Below, piece after piece: positions 16,877 to 25,225 of a stretch of DNA of 64,000 bases. Within the stretch, counting starts at the first letter, position 1; each line of letters starts with the position of its first letter. The translations under genes and the position numbers were made by a program. The DNA is from CAVTPU01 sp963736695 (lineage in GTDB: Bacteria; Actinomycetota; Actinomycetes; Mycobacteriales; Micromonosporaceae): the NCBI GenBank assembly GCA_963736695.1, contig CAVTPU010000004.1, forward strand, positions 2,604,001-2,668,000, given 5' to 3'. The notes beneath the pieces are model-generated. The model searched no databases. It was not told where the DNA came from and worked only from the letters and a program-made list of their open reading frames with translations.

Positions 16877-17147
16877 GGCGGAACTCCTGGGGTGGTGGGG
16901 TGTGATCGCAGTGTGAGGGCGCGCCGCTCGGCGGCCACTCTCAAAAAGGACGTCGGTGAGTTACCGGGGTGGACACAGCGCGCTCGCCTGCCGTCGAAGG
17001 TCGACGTGCAGGCGCGCCACAAGCAGCGGGCGGGCGGTCATGCCGTGGAGGATGTCAAGTCACGGGGCGGGCGGTCAAGGCTTCGTCGCCCAGGTCACGC
17101 CGGGCCGGCTCCGACGGATGCTGTTGATGCGTTTTGATCCCACAACG
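16877..17147. other. Non-coding stretch upstream of the amino-acid ABC operon
   Basis: About 270 bases between the start of the binding-protein gene and a terminator hairpin. It should hold the promoter of the ABC operon on the minus strand, but I see no convincing -35/-10 pair, operator palindrome or coding frame. Confidence 0.4.
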
Positions 17148-17195
17148 CGCTGGTTGGGTCAGCACACGACTGACGTGCGCTAACCCAACCAGTGC
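17148..17195 (-). terminator. Long hairpin downstream of the CHRD protein gene
   Basis: Arms of about 20 bp, with a perfect 10-bp core (CTGGTTGGGT at 17150-17159 against ACCCAACCAG at 17183-17192) and further pairing toward a short loop. It lies 23 nt past the CHRD gene stop on the minus strand. There is no U-tract. Confidence 0.65.
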
Positions 17196-17217
17196 AAAGA
17201 ACCCAGGTGGTGATGAA

Positions 17218-18552
17218 TCAGGTGGTGATGAAGAGGTAGTCGGCGCGGTAGGGCACCTCGACGATTCGGGTGCTCTCCGGGTCGCATGGACCCGACGGCG
17301 CGACCCCCCCGACGGTGTTGAGGCGCAGCACCTCGACGGCGTGAGCGAGTCGCCCGGTGGTGCGGCCCCGCTGGGTGAGGGTCAGCTCAAGCTCAGCGAT
17401 GTTTCCCGAGCCGTTGGGAATCACCCGCAGAACGACACCGGTGACGGCGCTGCGGTCGGAAGCCACCCATTGTGGCGGTCCGGTGCGTGGCCGCACGAAC
17501 GAGTGGGCGATGTCACCGGTGAGTGTGGCGCGCACGTCGCGCTGCACGAACTTATAGTCGCCGCCGGACTGCTCGACGCACTGGTAGATCTGCACACCGC
17601 GTTGGACGGCGGCCAGGAACGGCGGTCGGTTGACGACGCTGCCCCCGCCGGCTCGGAAGAGCTGGCCGCGCAGCGCGCCGTCGACAAACAGCTCGTTGTG
17701 CACATTCACATACCACCGGGTGGGATTGTGGCGGATCCGCAGAACCACGTCTTCGTCGACGTCGGCGACCACGCCGGCCACGCCAGAGATCGACGGGGGA
17801 AGCGCGGCTCCCGAGTCGAAGAGCGGCACCGCGACGGGACCGTTCACCCCAAACGCGCCTTGGTGGATGTGCGCTTTGGTGGGCGGGTCGACGCCGGTCC
17901 AGGTCAACGTGAACGCCACCACCCGGTCGTGGGCGTTGACGAAGGCGGTGGCCCGGGCGTCGGGGTCGCCGACCAGGGTTCCCGGGCTCTCCACCTCTTG
18001 ACTTCCGGTGAGCAGGGCGGCGAGTGGCCCACCACGCAGCACCGACGTCAGGTCGACCGGCGAGGCGATGGCATGAAGTTGGCCGCGCAATGCGCCATCC
18101 GGAAACTCGGCGGTGTGCAGGTTGACATAGAAGTCTTCTGGCGAGGAGTTCAGGTTGGCGAGCATTGTGGCGCCTGTGGCAGCGACGGCACCGGTTACGG
18201 CGGTGAGCGTTTCGGGCAGGGCCGATTCGAAGAGTGGCACCTGTATGGGCCCGTTGACGCCGGTCGCCCCTTCGTGAATGTGCGCCGCGACGGGGGCGGT
18301 GATGTTGCGCCAAGTCAACGTAAACGAGATCTCATTCTCGCTGATGCGCACGAGCGCCACGGCCCGCCCGTCCGGGTCGCCCACTGCCGATCGCGCCATG
18401 GGCGCGACCTCGTTGCGTCCGTTGAGCGCCGCGACCAGATAGGTCGGCGTCTCCTCGGCGTGGGCGTCGTCCGCCGGCGCGATGGCCCCGGCGAATCCGA
18501 TCGCCGTGGCAACCGCGACAAATATCCCCGTACGGGTGAGTGTGCAGCGCAT
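17218..18552 (-). CDS. Secreted protein with two CHRD domains and a DUF3455 domain
   Basis: 444 residues with a cleavable signal peptide (about 1-33, ending A-D-D-A-H-A). Two CHRD modules follow (about 38-160 and 170-295), each with the x-A-H-I-H-x-G-x-x-G-V-N-G-P core and ending in N-x-H-T/N-x-x-F-x-D-G-A-L-R-G-Q-L. The last 130 residues match DUF3455: G-V-Q-I-Y-Q-C at its start and V-P-Y-R-A-D-Y-L-F at its end. CHRD domains are extracellular modules of unknown bacterial function, as is DUF3455. The protein is probably exported; it has no wall or membrane anchor. It is monocistronic. Confidence 0.82.
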   Translation of the reverse strand: MRCTLTRTGIFVAVATAIGFAGAIAPADDAHAEETPTYLVAALNGRNEVAPMARSAVGDPDGRAVALVRISENEISFTLTWRNITAPVAAHIHEGATGVNGPIQVPLFESALPETLTAVTGAVAATGATMLANLNSSPEDFYVNLHTAEFPDGALRGQLHAIASPVDLTSVLRGGPLAALLTGSQEVESPGTLVGDPDARATAFVNAHDRVVAFTLTWTGVDPPTKAHIHQGAFGVNGPVAVPLFDSGAALPPSISGVAGVVADVDEDVVLRIRHNPTRWYVNVHNELFVDGALRGQLFRAGGGSVVNRPPFLAAVQRGVQIYQCVEQSGGDYKFVQRDVRATLTGDIAHSFVRPRTGPPQWVASDRSAVTGVVLRVIPNGSGNIAELELTLTQRGRTTGRLAHAVEVLRLNTVGGVAPSGPCDPESTRIVEVPYRADYLFITT

Positions 18553-18712
18553 GAGCCCCCCTGTGAGCTGGCGGCGGCGAATCGCGAAACGTGCCGCTCG
18601 ACCAGTTCAACTCGACGGCGGATGTGTCGTGACGTCGGGGCCGGCAATATCACTCGTCAGAGAAGCGCGTCGCCGCCTAAGGTCGGCGGTGCACGCAACG
18701 CTAGGGGAGACC

Positions 18713-19516
18713 ATGTCACTTCTCGCTCGGCTCCCCGAGCCGGGGACGACCGACGACATGATCGAACGGCTCGTTCGATATGTGGAGATGTTCATGCCCG
18801 ACTGGGCCGACCGGGTCGAAGGTGCGAGCGACGGCCAGATCGCCGAGCTGGAACGGCTGTGGCGCCTGCCCCATGCGGGATTGGCATATCCGGCGTCGTT
18901 TCGACGCTATCTGAGCTTCATGGGAATCGACGATGACGGGTTTATGGAGGACCTCCACTATGCCCGCGGCTACTATCGCGGGTTCCGGCAGCTGCGCGAA
19001 CTTTATCTCGACCCCACGCACAACGCCGATAACGTGAGGGAACTACCGATCGTCGCTGGCTGCTGGACCAGTGCCATGGTGTGTCTCGACCTGTCCCGCG
19101 CCGACCTTGGCGAACCACCGGTCACGGACGAATTCGGCAGCACGGTCCTCGCCCGATCGTGGGAGTCCCAGCTTTTCCGCCATGCGGCCGAAATCGGGGA
19201 GCGCCAACTCTGCCGGCATAGTTGGTGGCTGACCGCGAATGGTCGTCGCCTCATGGAGGTGCTGCAAACGTCAGTAAGGGGAGCCATGAATGTGCTGGCG
19301 AAATTTGGCGAGTCACGCGGCTTCTCACCGGCGTGGTTCAGCGATGATCAATGTTTGTGCCTTGTACGCGACGACGTAATGATCTGGGCGTTGTTCGAGC
19401 ACGGAGTTTCTTTGCAAGTCTCCGGCGACGACGATCATGGACTGCAACCCATACTGCGCGACCTGGTTGAGACCTTCGGCACTAGCGAACCGACTCCGAT
19501 TGGTCCGACGCGATAG
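18713..19516 (+). CDS. SMI1/KNR4 (SUKH)-like protein
   Basis: 267 residues from the ATG at 18713, which has a strong AGGGGAGA ribosome binding site 3 nt upstream. Residues about 30-100 resemble the SUKH fold: A-E-L-E-R-L-W-R-L-P, then Y-P-A-S-F-R-R-Y-L-S-F-M-G. SUKH proteins are often immunity proteins against polymorphic or contact-dependent toxins, but many stand-alone members have no known partner. No toxin gene is adjacent. The family call is by eye and moderate; a neutral alternative is a conserved hypothetical protein. The following gene also belongs to a class (ankyrin) common among immunity-type loci. Confidence 0.5.
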   Translation: MSLLARLPEPGTTDDMIERLVRYVEMFMPDWADRVEGASDGQIAELERLWRLPHAGLAYPASFRRYLSFMGIDDDGFMEDLHYARGYYRGFRQLRELYLDPTHNADNVRELPIVAGCWTSAMVCLDLSRADLGEPPVTDEFGSTVLARSWESQLFRHAAEIGERQLCRHSWWLTANGRRLMEVLQTSVRGAMNVLAKFGESRGFSPAWFSDDQCLCLVRDDVMIWALFEHGVSLQVSGDDDHGLQPILRDLVETFGTSEPTPIGPTR

Positions 19517-19783
19517 CACCCAGCCACATCGTCGAGTCAAGACCACCAATGGAATTTCAGCGTTGAATCTTGTCAATGTATATATTGCAAGCAATCGATT
19601 GTCGAAACTTCCCGCCGGAAGTGTCCACCAACCCCCCATCCGGACCGCCGAAGAAAAATCATGAACGACGGACTTATATCATAGGTCGTCGATCAATCCC
19701 ATGCTGGGGGATTACGATTGAAACCAGCGCCACTGGCTCCTTGACAGCCAGGTCATTGACGGCCGGAGGTAGAATCGCAAACT

Positions 19784-21304
19784 ATGTCGGAGATCGACCG
19801 GACATTGTTGGCCGGGATCGAGGCAGGTGATCTGTCTCAAGTGCGAGCGGCGTTGAACAGTGGCGCGAATCCGAATGGCGTCGATGATTGGGGACGCCCA
19901 TTTCTGCAACACGCGATCGAACTTCGCGAGCCTGCCGCGCTGCGGCTGCTGCTCGAAGCGGGGGCCGATCCCAACACACTCACTGACCAGGGCGAACCCA
20001 TGGTCGCCTTAGTCGTGATCCACCATGACGAAAATGCCCTCCGAATTCTCGTCGAACACGGGGCGCGACTCGACGCCGTCAAGGGCCGTGACCGCGACAC
20101 CGTCCTTCACGGGGTCGTCGCGGGTGGAGACGGAGGATTCCCGGGCGTGCTCCTCGAGTTGGGCGCGCCGGTCAACGCGATCAACTCCTCCGGATACACC
20201 CCCCTGCACTTCGCCGCAGCCCACGGCTATCTGCGCTCCGCCCAGGTTCTCCTCGATGCTGGCGCCGACCCGCTCGCCCGCACGACCACCGGCATGACCC
20301 CCATCGACGCGGCCCGCCGAAACGGCCACGCCGAGCTCGCCGCCCTGCTGCAACGCCACGCCGGCGAGTCCCCCGGCGAGGTCCCGACGCAGCCCACCGC
20401 CGTGACCGAACGGGCACGCGAGGTCGATGAGCAGGCACTAAAAGAGATCGCGGCTCGACTGGTGACGGTGCCCGGAGTGGTCGCGGTGGTGCTCGGCGGC
20501 AGTCGCGCCCGAGGCACCCACCGCCCCGACTCGGACATCGATTTGGGCCTCTATTATCGAGGCGATCTCGATCTGGACGGGCTGCGCACGTTGGCTGCGG
20601 AGATCTCCGACGAGCCCGTCGAACTGACCGAGCCCGGTGGGTGGGGTCCGTGGGTCGACGGCGGCGGTTGGCTGGCGTGGCACGGTCGGCGACTCGACTG
20701 GATCTATCGTGACCTGGACCGGGTTCACCAGGTGTGGGCCGACTGCCAGGCCGGCCGCTTCGAGGTGGCGTCCCAACCGGGCCACCCGCTCGGCTTCTAC
20801 TCCTATACCTACGCCGGCGAGCTCGCGCTGTGCCGAGTGCTCGCCGACCCGACGGGTGAGGTGGCTGAGCTTGGTGCCCGTACCCGTCGATATCCTCCGG
20901 CCCTGGGTGACGCCCTCGTCGCGGCACTCTGGGAAGCCGACTTCGGGACGCAGTTGGCCACTTATGGCGCATTGGCTGGCGATCCGGCCTATGCCGCCGG
21001 TTGCCTGTTTCGAACGGTCGGCGTCGCCTGTCACGCCTTGCACGGGCATGCTCGTCGATGGCTCATCAACGAAAAGGGCATGGTCGCCTCGGCCGGTTCG
21101 CTCGCCTGCGCGCCGGAACGGTTCGCCCCACGGGCGCAGACGCTGCTCGCCACCATCGGTCTGTCACCGGTGCAGGTCACCGCCAGCGTCGCGCAGGCAC
21201 GGGACCTGGTCGCGGCCGTCCGCGCCGCCACCGAAGCCACTGTGCCCGACACAGGTGCGGGCACGGGCGTCGCCTTCAGCCAACGGCGAGTGCCGCCGAT
21301 CTGA
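19784..21304 (+). CDS. Ankyrin-repeat protein fused to a nucleotidyltransferase domain
   Basis: 506 residues. Residues 1-200 hold five to six ankyrin repeats; the clearest are L-L-E-A-G-A-D-P-N, G-Y-T-P-L-H-F-A-A-A-H-G-Y and M-T-P-I-D-A-A-R-R-N-G-H. From about 220 a nucleotidyltransferase core begins: V-L-G-G-S-R-A-R-G-T then D-S-D-I-D-L-G-L-Y, the GGS and DxD metal-binding motifs of the pol-beta/KNTase superfamily. The remaining 230 residues are helical, as in aminoglycoside-adenylyltransferase-like proteins. It could transfer a nucleotide to a small molecule or protein held by the ankyrin part; neither is known. A TAGAAT hexamer ends 8 nt before the ATG. The nearest GGAGG is too far (14 nt), so a leaderless start is possible. 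Confidence 0.8.
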   Translation: MSEIDRTLLAGIEAGDLSQVRAALNSGANPNGVDDWGRPFLQHAIELREPAALRLLLEAGADPNTLTDQGEPMVALVVIHHDENALRILVEHGARLDAVKGRDRDTVLHGVVAGGDGGFPGVLLELGAPVNAINSSGYTPLHFAAAHGYLRSAQVLLDAGADPLARTTTGMTPIDAARRNGHAELAALLQRHAGESPGEVPTQPTAVTERAREVDEQALKEIAARLVTVPGVVAVVLGGSRARGTHRPDSDIDLGLYYRGDLDLDGLRTLAAEISDEPVELTEPGGWGPWVDGGGWLAWHGRRLDWIYRDLDRVHQVWADCQAGRFEVASQPGHPLGFYSYTYAGELALCRVLADPTGEVAELGARTRRYPPALGDALVAALWEADFGTQLATYGALAGDPAYAAGCLFRTVGVACHALHGHARRWLINEKGMVASAGSLACAPERFAPRAQTLLATIGLSPVQVTASVAQARDLVAAVRAATEATVPDTGAGTGVAFSQRRVPPI

Positions 21305-21327
21305 CCGTTCGGCGAGCGGGGTTGAGT

Positions 21328-21384
21328 GGGAACCTCGTGTCGTATCTCACCTGGGGAACACCACCCGACCGATGAAGGGTTCCC
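21328..21384 (+). promoter_or_regulatory. GGGAAC repeats upstream of the ECF sigma gene
   Basis: GGGAAC occurs at 21328-21333 and 21354-21359, and its complement GTTCCC at 21379-21384, just before the sigma gene. GGAAC is the common -35 core of ECF promoters, so autoregulation is possible, but no -10 at the right distance is convincing. Confidence 0.3.
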
Positions 21385-21390
21385 GTCAGC

Positions 21391-21948
21391 GTGCAGACAC
21401 CACCAGGCGGTGCGGACGACGTGCGGGCCCGCGCGTTTCGCACCCACGTCGAGCCGGAGATCGAGGTCTTGCTGCGGGTCGCCCGCACCCTGACCAGCTC
21501 CTGGGCCGATGCTGAGGACCTGGTGCAGGAGACGCTGATCCGCGCCTTCCGGGCGCTGGACCGCTTCGACGGCGCGCATCCGCGCGCGTGGCTGCTCACC
21601 ATCCTGCGACACACCAATCTCAACCTCAATCGTCGCACCCGACCCGATCTGGTCGACGATGTCGGCTCGGTGCCCCATGCCCGCCCCGCCTTCGGGGCCC
21701 GCGAGCAGCCCGGCCCCGACGAACAGGTCCTCGACTCGATCTTTGATGAGAACCTCGCCGACGCGATGGCCGCGCTCGACCCCCGGTTTCGCACAGCCGT
21801 GCTGCTCGTCGACGTCGACCAGCTCACCTATGCGGAAGCCGCCGGGGTGCTCGGGGTGCCGATCGGGACAGTCATGTCGCGCCTCAGCCGCGGCCGGGAC
21901 CGGCTGCGCACCCATCTTCGCGCCGTCGCCGAAAGGAGGACACGGTGA
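21391..21948 (+). CDS. ECF RNA polymerase sigma factor
   Basis: 185 residues from a GTG. Region 2 (about 20-90) has the D-A-E-D-L-V-Q-E-T-L-I-R-A-F motif that contacts core polymerase, and region 4 (about 125-180) has the Y-A-E-A-A-G-V-L-G-V-P-x-G-T-V-M-S-R-L-S-R-G-R helix-turn-helix. It should direct transcription of an envelope or redox stress regulon. Its stop overlaps the GTG of a small zinc-binding protein, the usual position of an anti-sigma factor, and the disrupted reductase gene follows, so redox sensing is plausible. Confidence 0.88.
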   Translation: MQTPPGGADDVRARAFRTHVEPEIEVLLRVARTLTSSWADAEDLVQETLIRAFRALDRFDGAHPRAWLLTILRHTNLNLNRRTRPDLVDDVGSVPHARPAFGAREQPGPDEQVLDSIFDENLADAMAALDPRFRTAVLLVDVDQLTYAEAAGVLGVPIGTVMSRLSRGRDRLRTHLRAVAERRTR

Positions 21949-22229
21949 TCTCCACCGTCCGCCGCATGCTCACCTGCTATTGGTCGTCGCGGCGCATCCA
22001 GCGCTATCTCGACGCCGATCCGGACGCGCGGTTGCGTCCCCGCGAGCTCAAACGGCTCGAAGCGCACCTGGCAACCTGCGAAAAGTGCACAAACCTCGCG
22101 CAGGAACACCGGCGCGTCCATCGGGCACTGTCCCGCTGGTCCGACCAGTGCGTCCCGAACGCCGAAGCCGTGGCTCGCATGCACGCCGTCGTCGACAGCA
22201 TCGTCGAGCAGCGGGGCCCGAGCCGATGA
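21945..22229 (+). CDS. Zinc-binding anti-sigma factor
   Basis: 94 residues from a GTG that overlaps the sigma stop (GTGA) and is preceded by AGGAGG. It carries the ZAS motif H-L-A-T-C-E-K-C (HxxxCxxC) at about 46-53, found in RsrA-like anti-sigma factors that bind zinc and may release the sigma factor on thiol oxidation. No membrane segment is present, so it is cytoplasmic. Gene order makes the preceding ECF factor its partner. Confidence 0.8.
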   Translation: MISTVRRMLTCYWSSRRIQRYLDADPDARLRPRELKRLEAHLATCEKCTNLAQEHRRVHRALSRWSDQCVPNAEAVARMHAVVDSIVEQRGPSR

Positions 22230-23746
22230 CCGACGGCCCGTGGGATCTCGTCGTCATCGGCGGTGGCACCGCCGGCATCGTCGGCGCGAAGACGGCGGCC
22301 CAGCTCGGCGCGCGGGTGATGCTCGTCGAGCGCGATCGCACCGGGGGTGACTGCCTCTGGACCGGGTGTGTGCCCTCCAAGGCGCTGCTCGCCGCCGCCC
22401 ACACCGCCCACGCCGCGAGGTCGGCGGAACGGTTCGGCGTGCACACCGGCGACGTCCGGGTCGACTTCGCGGCGGTGATGGGCCATGTCCGCTCGGCCAT
22501 CGCGCGGATCGAACCGGTCGACTCGGTGCCGGCTCTCGACACAAGCCGGGGTACGGGTGCTGGCCGGCGAAGCCTTCTTTGCTAGCCCCACGAGCGTCTC
22601 CGTGAACGGCTCGACAGTCCACTTCAGACAGGCGCTCATCGCCACGGGTTCGGCGCCAGCGACGCCGCCGGTGCCGGGGCTCACCGCCGATCGGGTTCTC
22701 ACCAGTGACACCGTGTGGGGCCTCCCCGAGCTGCCGCGCCGCCTCGCCGTGCTCGGCGGCGGCCCGATCGGCTGCGAGCTGGGCCAGGCGTTCGCCCGCC
22801 TCGGCGCACAGGTGACCCTGGTCGAGGCGGGCGAACGCCTTCTCGCCCGCGAGGATCCCGACGCGGCGGCGGTGGTCGCGGCCGCGTTGGCGCGCGACGG
22901 GGTGCGGGTGTTGACGGACTCACCGGTGACCTCGGTCGTCTTCGACGACGGCGCCAACGACGACGGCAGCCGTCGCAGCGACCTGGCGGGTCACGGCCGA
23001 CCATCAGGCTCGCTGCTGCTCACCTCGGGCTCCACTGTGGAGTTTGACGTGCTGCTTGTCGCGACCGGGCGCGCGCCCCGCACAGCCGGCCTGGCAGTCG
23101 ACGCGGCCGGAGTCGAAGTGGACGCGCGCGGACACGTCGTCGTCGACCGTCGACTGCGCACAACCAACCGACGAATCTGGGCGGCCGGCGACGTCACGGC
23201 CCGCTCCGCGTTCACCCACACGGCCGGGGTGCACGCGAGCATCGCCGCGAGCAACGCCATTCTCGGGCTGCGCCGTCGGGTGTCGACCACGATCACCCCA
23301 CGGGTCACGTTCACCGACCCGGAGCTCGCGGCCGTCGGCGTCGGCTCCGGTGTCGGCTCGACCCGACCACCGCGGCGGGCGACAAGCTCCGGCCGCTGAC
23401 CTGGCAACACTCCCATGTGGACCGGGCGATCGCCGAGGACGAGACCGGGGGCTTCACCCGCCTCGTCACCGACTCGGCAGGCCGGGTGCTCGGAGCGACG
23501 GTGGTGGGCCCGCGTGCCGGCGAGAGCCTCGCCGAGCTGACCCTCGCCGTGCGGCACGGCATGCGCACGTCGGATCTCGCCGGCACGATCCACCCATACC
23601 CGGCCTTCACGGACGGTGCGTGGAACGCCGCCATCGCCGATGTGCGGGCCCGACTCGCGGCGCCGCGGATGGCGCGAGCGGTCCGGTTGCTCGCCGCGCT
23701 GCGCCGGCTGGCGGGTCGGGCGCGGACCGAGCGCGACGGCCGATAG
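22226..23746 (+). pseudogene. Pyridine nucleotide-disulfide oxidoreductase, broken by two frameshifts
   Basis: Three collinear pieces together form one FAD/NAD(P) reductase of the mercuric reductase/dihydrolipoamide dehydrogenase type. The first (22226-about 22552, frame 2) has the FAD motif V-I-G-G-G-T-A-G and the redox disulfide in T-G-G-D-C-L-W-T-G-C-V-P-S-K. The second (about 22553-23360, frame 3) has the NAD(P) motif L-G-G-G-P-I-G-C-E-L-G and the A-A-G-D-V FAD motif. The third (about 23360-23746, frame 2) has the dimer interface ending in H-P-Y-P. The first break is a net +1 near 22552, the second restores the frame near 23360. All active-site residues remain, so this is either a very recent pseudogene or two sequencing indels. 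The ATG at 22226 overlaps the anti-sigma stop. Confidence 0.8.
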
Positions 23747-23760
23747 CGCCACCTGACGCT

Positions 23761-23836
23761 GGTCACAACAAGGCGCGCTGGTCACGACAGGGCGCGCTGG
23801 TCACGACAGTGCGCGCTGGTCACGACAGTGCGCGAA
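23761..23836. repeat. Four tandem copies of a 19-bp repeat
   Basis: GGTCAC begins at 23761, 23780, 23799 and 23818, giving an exact 19-bp period; copies differ at one or two positions. Each unit can pair CGCGC with GCGCG around its centre. The array sits between the converging reductase and phosphatidyltransferase genes and contains the latter's stop codon (23820-23822) in its last copy. Confidence 0.8.
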
Positions 23837-24431
23837 AGCCCGCGACGATCCTCGCGAACGCGCTGAGCCCGACCACCACCGCCCAGCCAACCGCGATCTC
23901 CTCCGCGACAAAGGGCAAGATCAACCACAGGCTGTGTACGGCGATGGTCTCCGCGCCTTCCGCGACCCCGCCGAGAAACGACAACGAACGACCGTCGTCG
24001 AGCTGACGGCCGACGCGTTCGGCGATCGACGAGAACGCCAGAAACGCCGACCCGTTGACGTAATAGGCGAGCAGCACCAGCACGAATGGCCACCACGATG
24101 CGCCGAACTCCGCCACCGCCCCCATTCCCACACCGACCACAGTGGAGCCATAGACGACGAAGTCGGCGGTGATGTCGAAGAAGCCGCCGGCCGCCGAGCC
24201 GGATCCGCGCAGCCGGGCCAGCGAACCGTCGAGGCCGTCGGCGAGGCGCGAGGCCAACCACAGCACTAACGCCACCGACCACCAGCCGACTGCGGCGGCG
24301 GCCGCACTGCCGAGACCCAGCACCAGACCGGCGGCGGTGAGCCGGTCGGGTGTCATCCACGGTCGGTCCACGGCCGCCGCGAGCCGGGTCAGTGGTTGCG
24401 CGAGCGCTGGGCGTACCCGGGAATCAAACAT
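23820..24431 (-). CDS. CDP-alcohol phosphatidyltransferase
   Basis: 203 residues from the ATG at 24431, whose A overlaps the stop of the upstream gene. The family signature D-G-x2-A-R-x8-9-G-x3-D-x3-D is complete (from D-G-L-D-G-S-L-A-R to F-F-D-I-T-A-D) at about residues 70-95, with membrane segments on both sides. It should join a CDP-activated lipid to an alcohol head group, or a related cytidylyl-linked transfer; the alcohol cannot be read. It is co-transcribed with a VTT-domain membrane protein. Confidence 0.85.
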   Translation of the reverse strand: MFDSRVRPALAQPLTRLAAAVDRPWMTPDRLTAAGLVLGLGSAAAAAVGWWSVALVLWLASRLADGLDGSLARLRGSGSAAGGFFDITADFVVYGSTVVGVGMGAVAEFGASWWPFVLVLLAYYVNGSAFLAFSSIAERVGRQLDDGRSLSFLGGVAEGAETIAVHSLWLILPFVAEEIAVGWAVVVGLSAFARIVAGFRALS

Positions 24432-25105
24432 CACGACCGCCGCGAACGCCGCAGAAGCAGTGCCCAGACGGCGCTGACGATGAGCAGCGCCGCCATCGAC
24501 ACGATCGCGGGCCACAGTCCGAGAGTGAGTGCAAAGGCCCCGACCGCGACGAAGATGACGGTGCCGGGGGCGATGCCGAGCACCGTCCCAACGACATAGT
24601 CCCGCAGCCGAACCCCGGAGAGACCGGACCCATAGTTGACCACGGTGAACGGCAGGACCGGGATCAGCCGCGCGATGATGATCGACAACGTGCCCCGGCG
24701 GGTGAGCAGATCATCGAGGCGGGCCACCCGCGCGCCGGCGAGCGCGACGACGGCGTCTCGGCCGAGCGTCCGGCCGAGCCAGAACGACATGAGGGCGCCG
24801 ATCATCGCCCCGACATAGACGAGGGCGAGTCCGGCGGCGAAGCCGAAGATCGCGCCGGCGAGCGCCGACAGCACGTTCTTGGGCATCGGGGTGAGCGTCA
24901 TCGCCGCATAGACGGCGACGAAGAGCGCGGCCGCGAGCGGGCCGCTGGTGGCGAGCCAGTGTCGCATCGCCTCGACGTCGGGCCGGCCGACGAGCACCGC
25001 CACCACGGCCGCCGCGACGATGAGCACGACGAAGACGACGCCGCGGACCCAGACCGAGCGTCGGCCGGGTCGCGGTGGTGACGTGTCGGTGTCGGCCTCG
25101 CCCAT
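24431..25105 (-). CDS. TVP38/TMEM64 (VTT domain) membrane protein
   Basis: 224 residues from the ATG at 25105; the ATG at 25114 touches the GGAGG ribosome binding site, whereas 25105 is 9 nt from it. The VTT domain is marked by M-P-K-N-V-L-S-A-L-A-G-A-I-F-G near residue 75 and the re-entrant motif R-L-I-P-V-L-P-F-T-V-V-N-Y at about 140-152. Proteins of this superfamily are lipid scramblases in eukaryotes, and DedA relatives in bacteria recycle undecaprenyl phosphate. The overlap with a phosphatidyltransferase gene suggests a lipid role. Confidence 0.85.
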   Translation of the reverse strand: MGEADTDTSPPRPGRRSVWVRGVVFVVLIVAAAVVAVLVGRPDVEAMRHWLATSGPLAAALFVAVYAAMTLTPMPKNVLSALAGAIFGFAAGLALVYVGAMIGALMSFWLGRTLGRDAVVALAGARVARLDDLLTRRGTLSIIIARLIPVLPFTVVNYGSGLSGVRLRDYVVGTVLGIAPGTVIFVAVGAFALTLGLWPAIVSMAALLIVSAVWALLLRRSRRS

Positions 25106-25225
25106 GACTGTCATCCTCCGCCACCGTCTCCTTCCGCCGGGTCGATCCGCCGACATGGGAAGTCTGGGGGCGGGTCGTGGTGTTCCCGATCCGGGCGGCA
25201 TTTCGACACACCTGGAGGAGCGTCG

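Noticed and set aside
21301..21390. A canonical ECF promoter for sigma autoregulation
   Set aside because: GGAAC cores are present but no CGTC/GTT-type -10 lies at 15-18 bp; kept only as a low-confidence regulatory feature.
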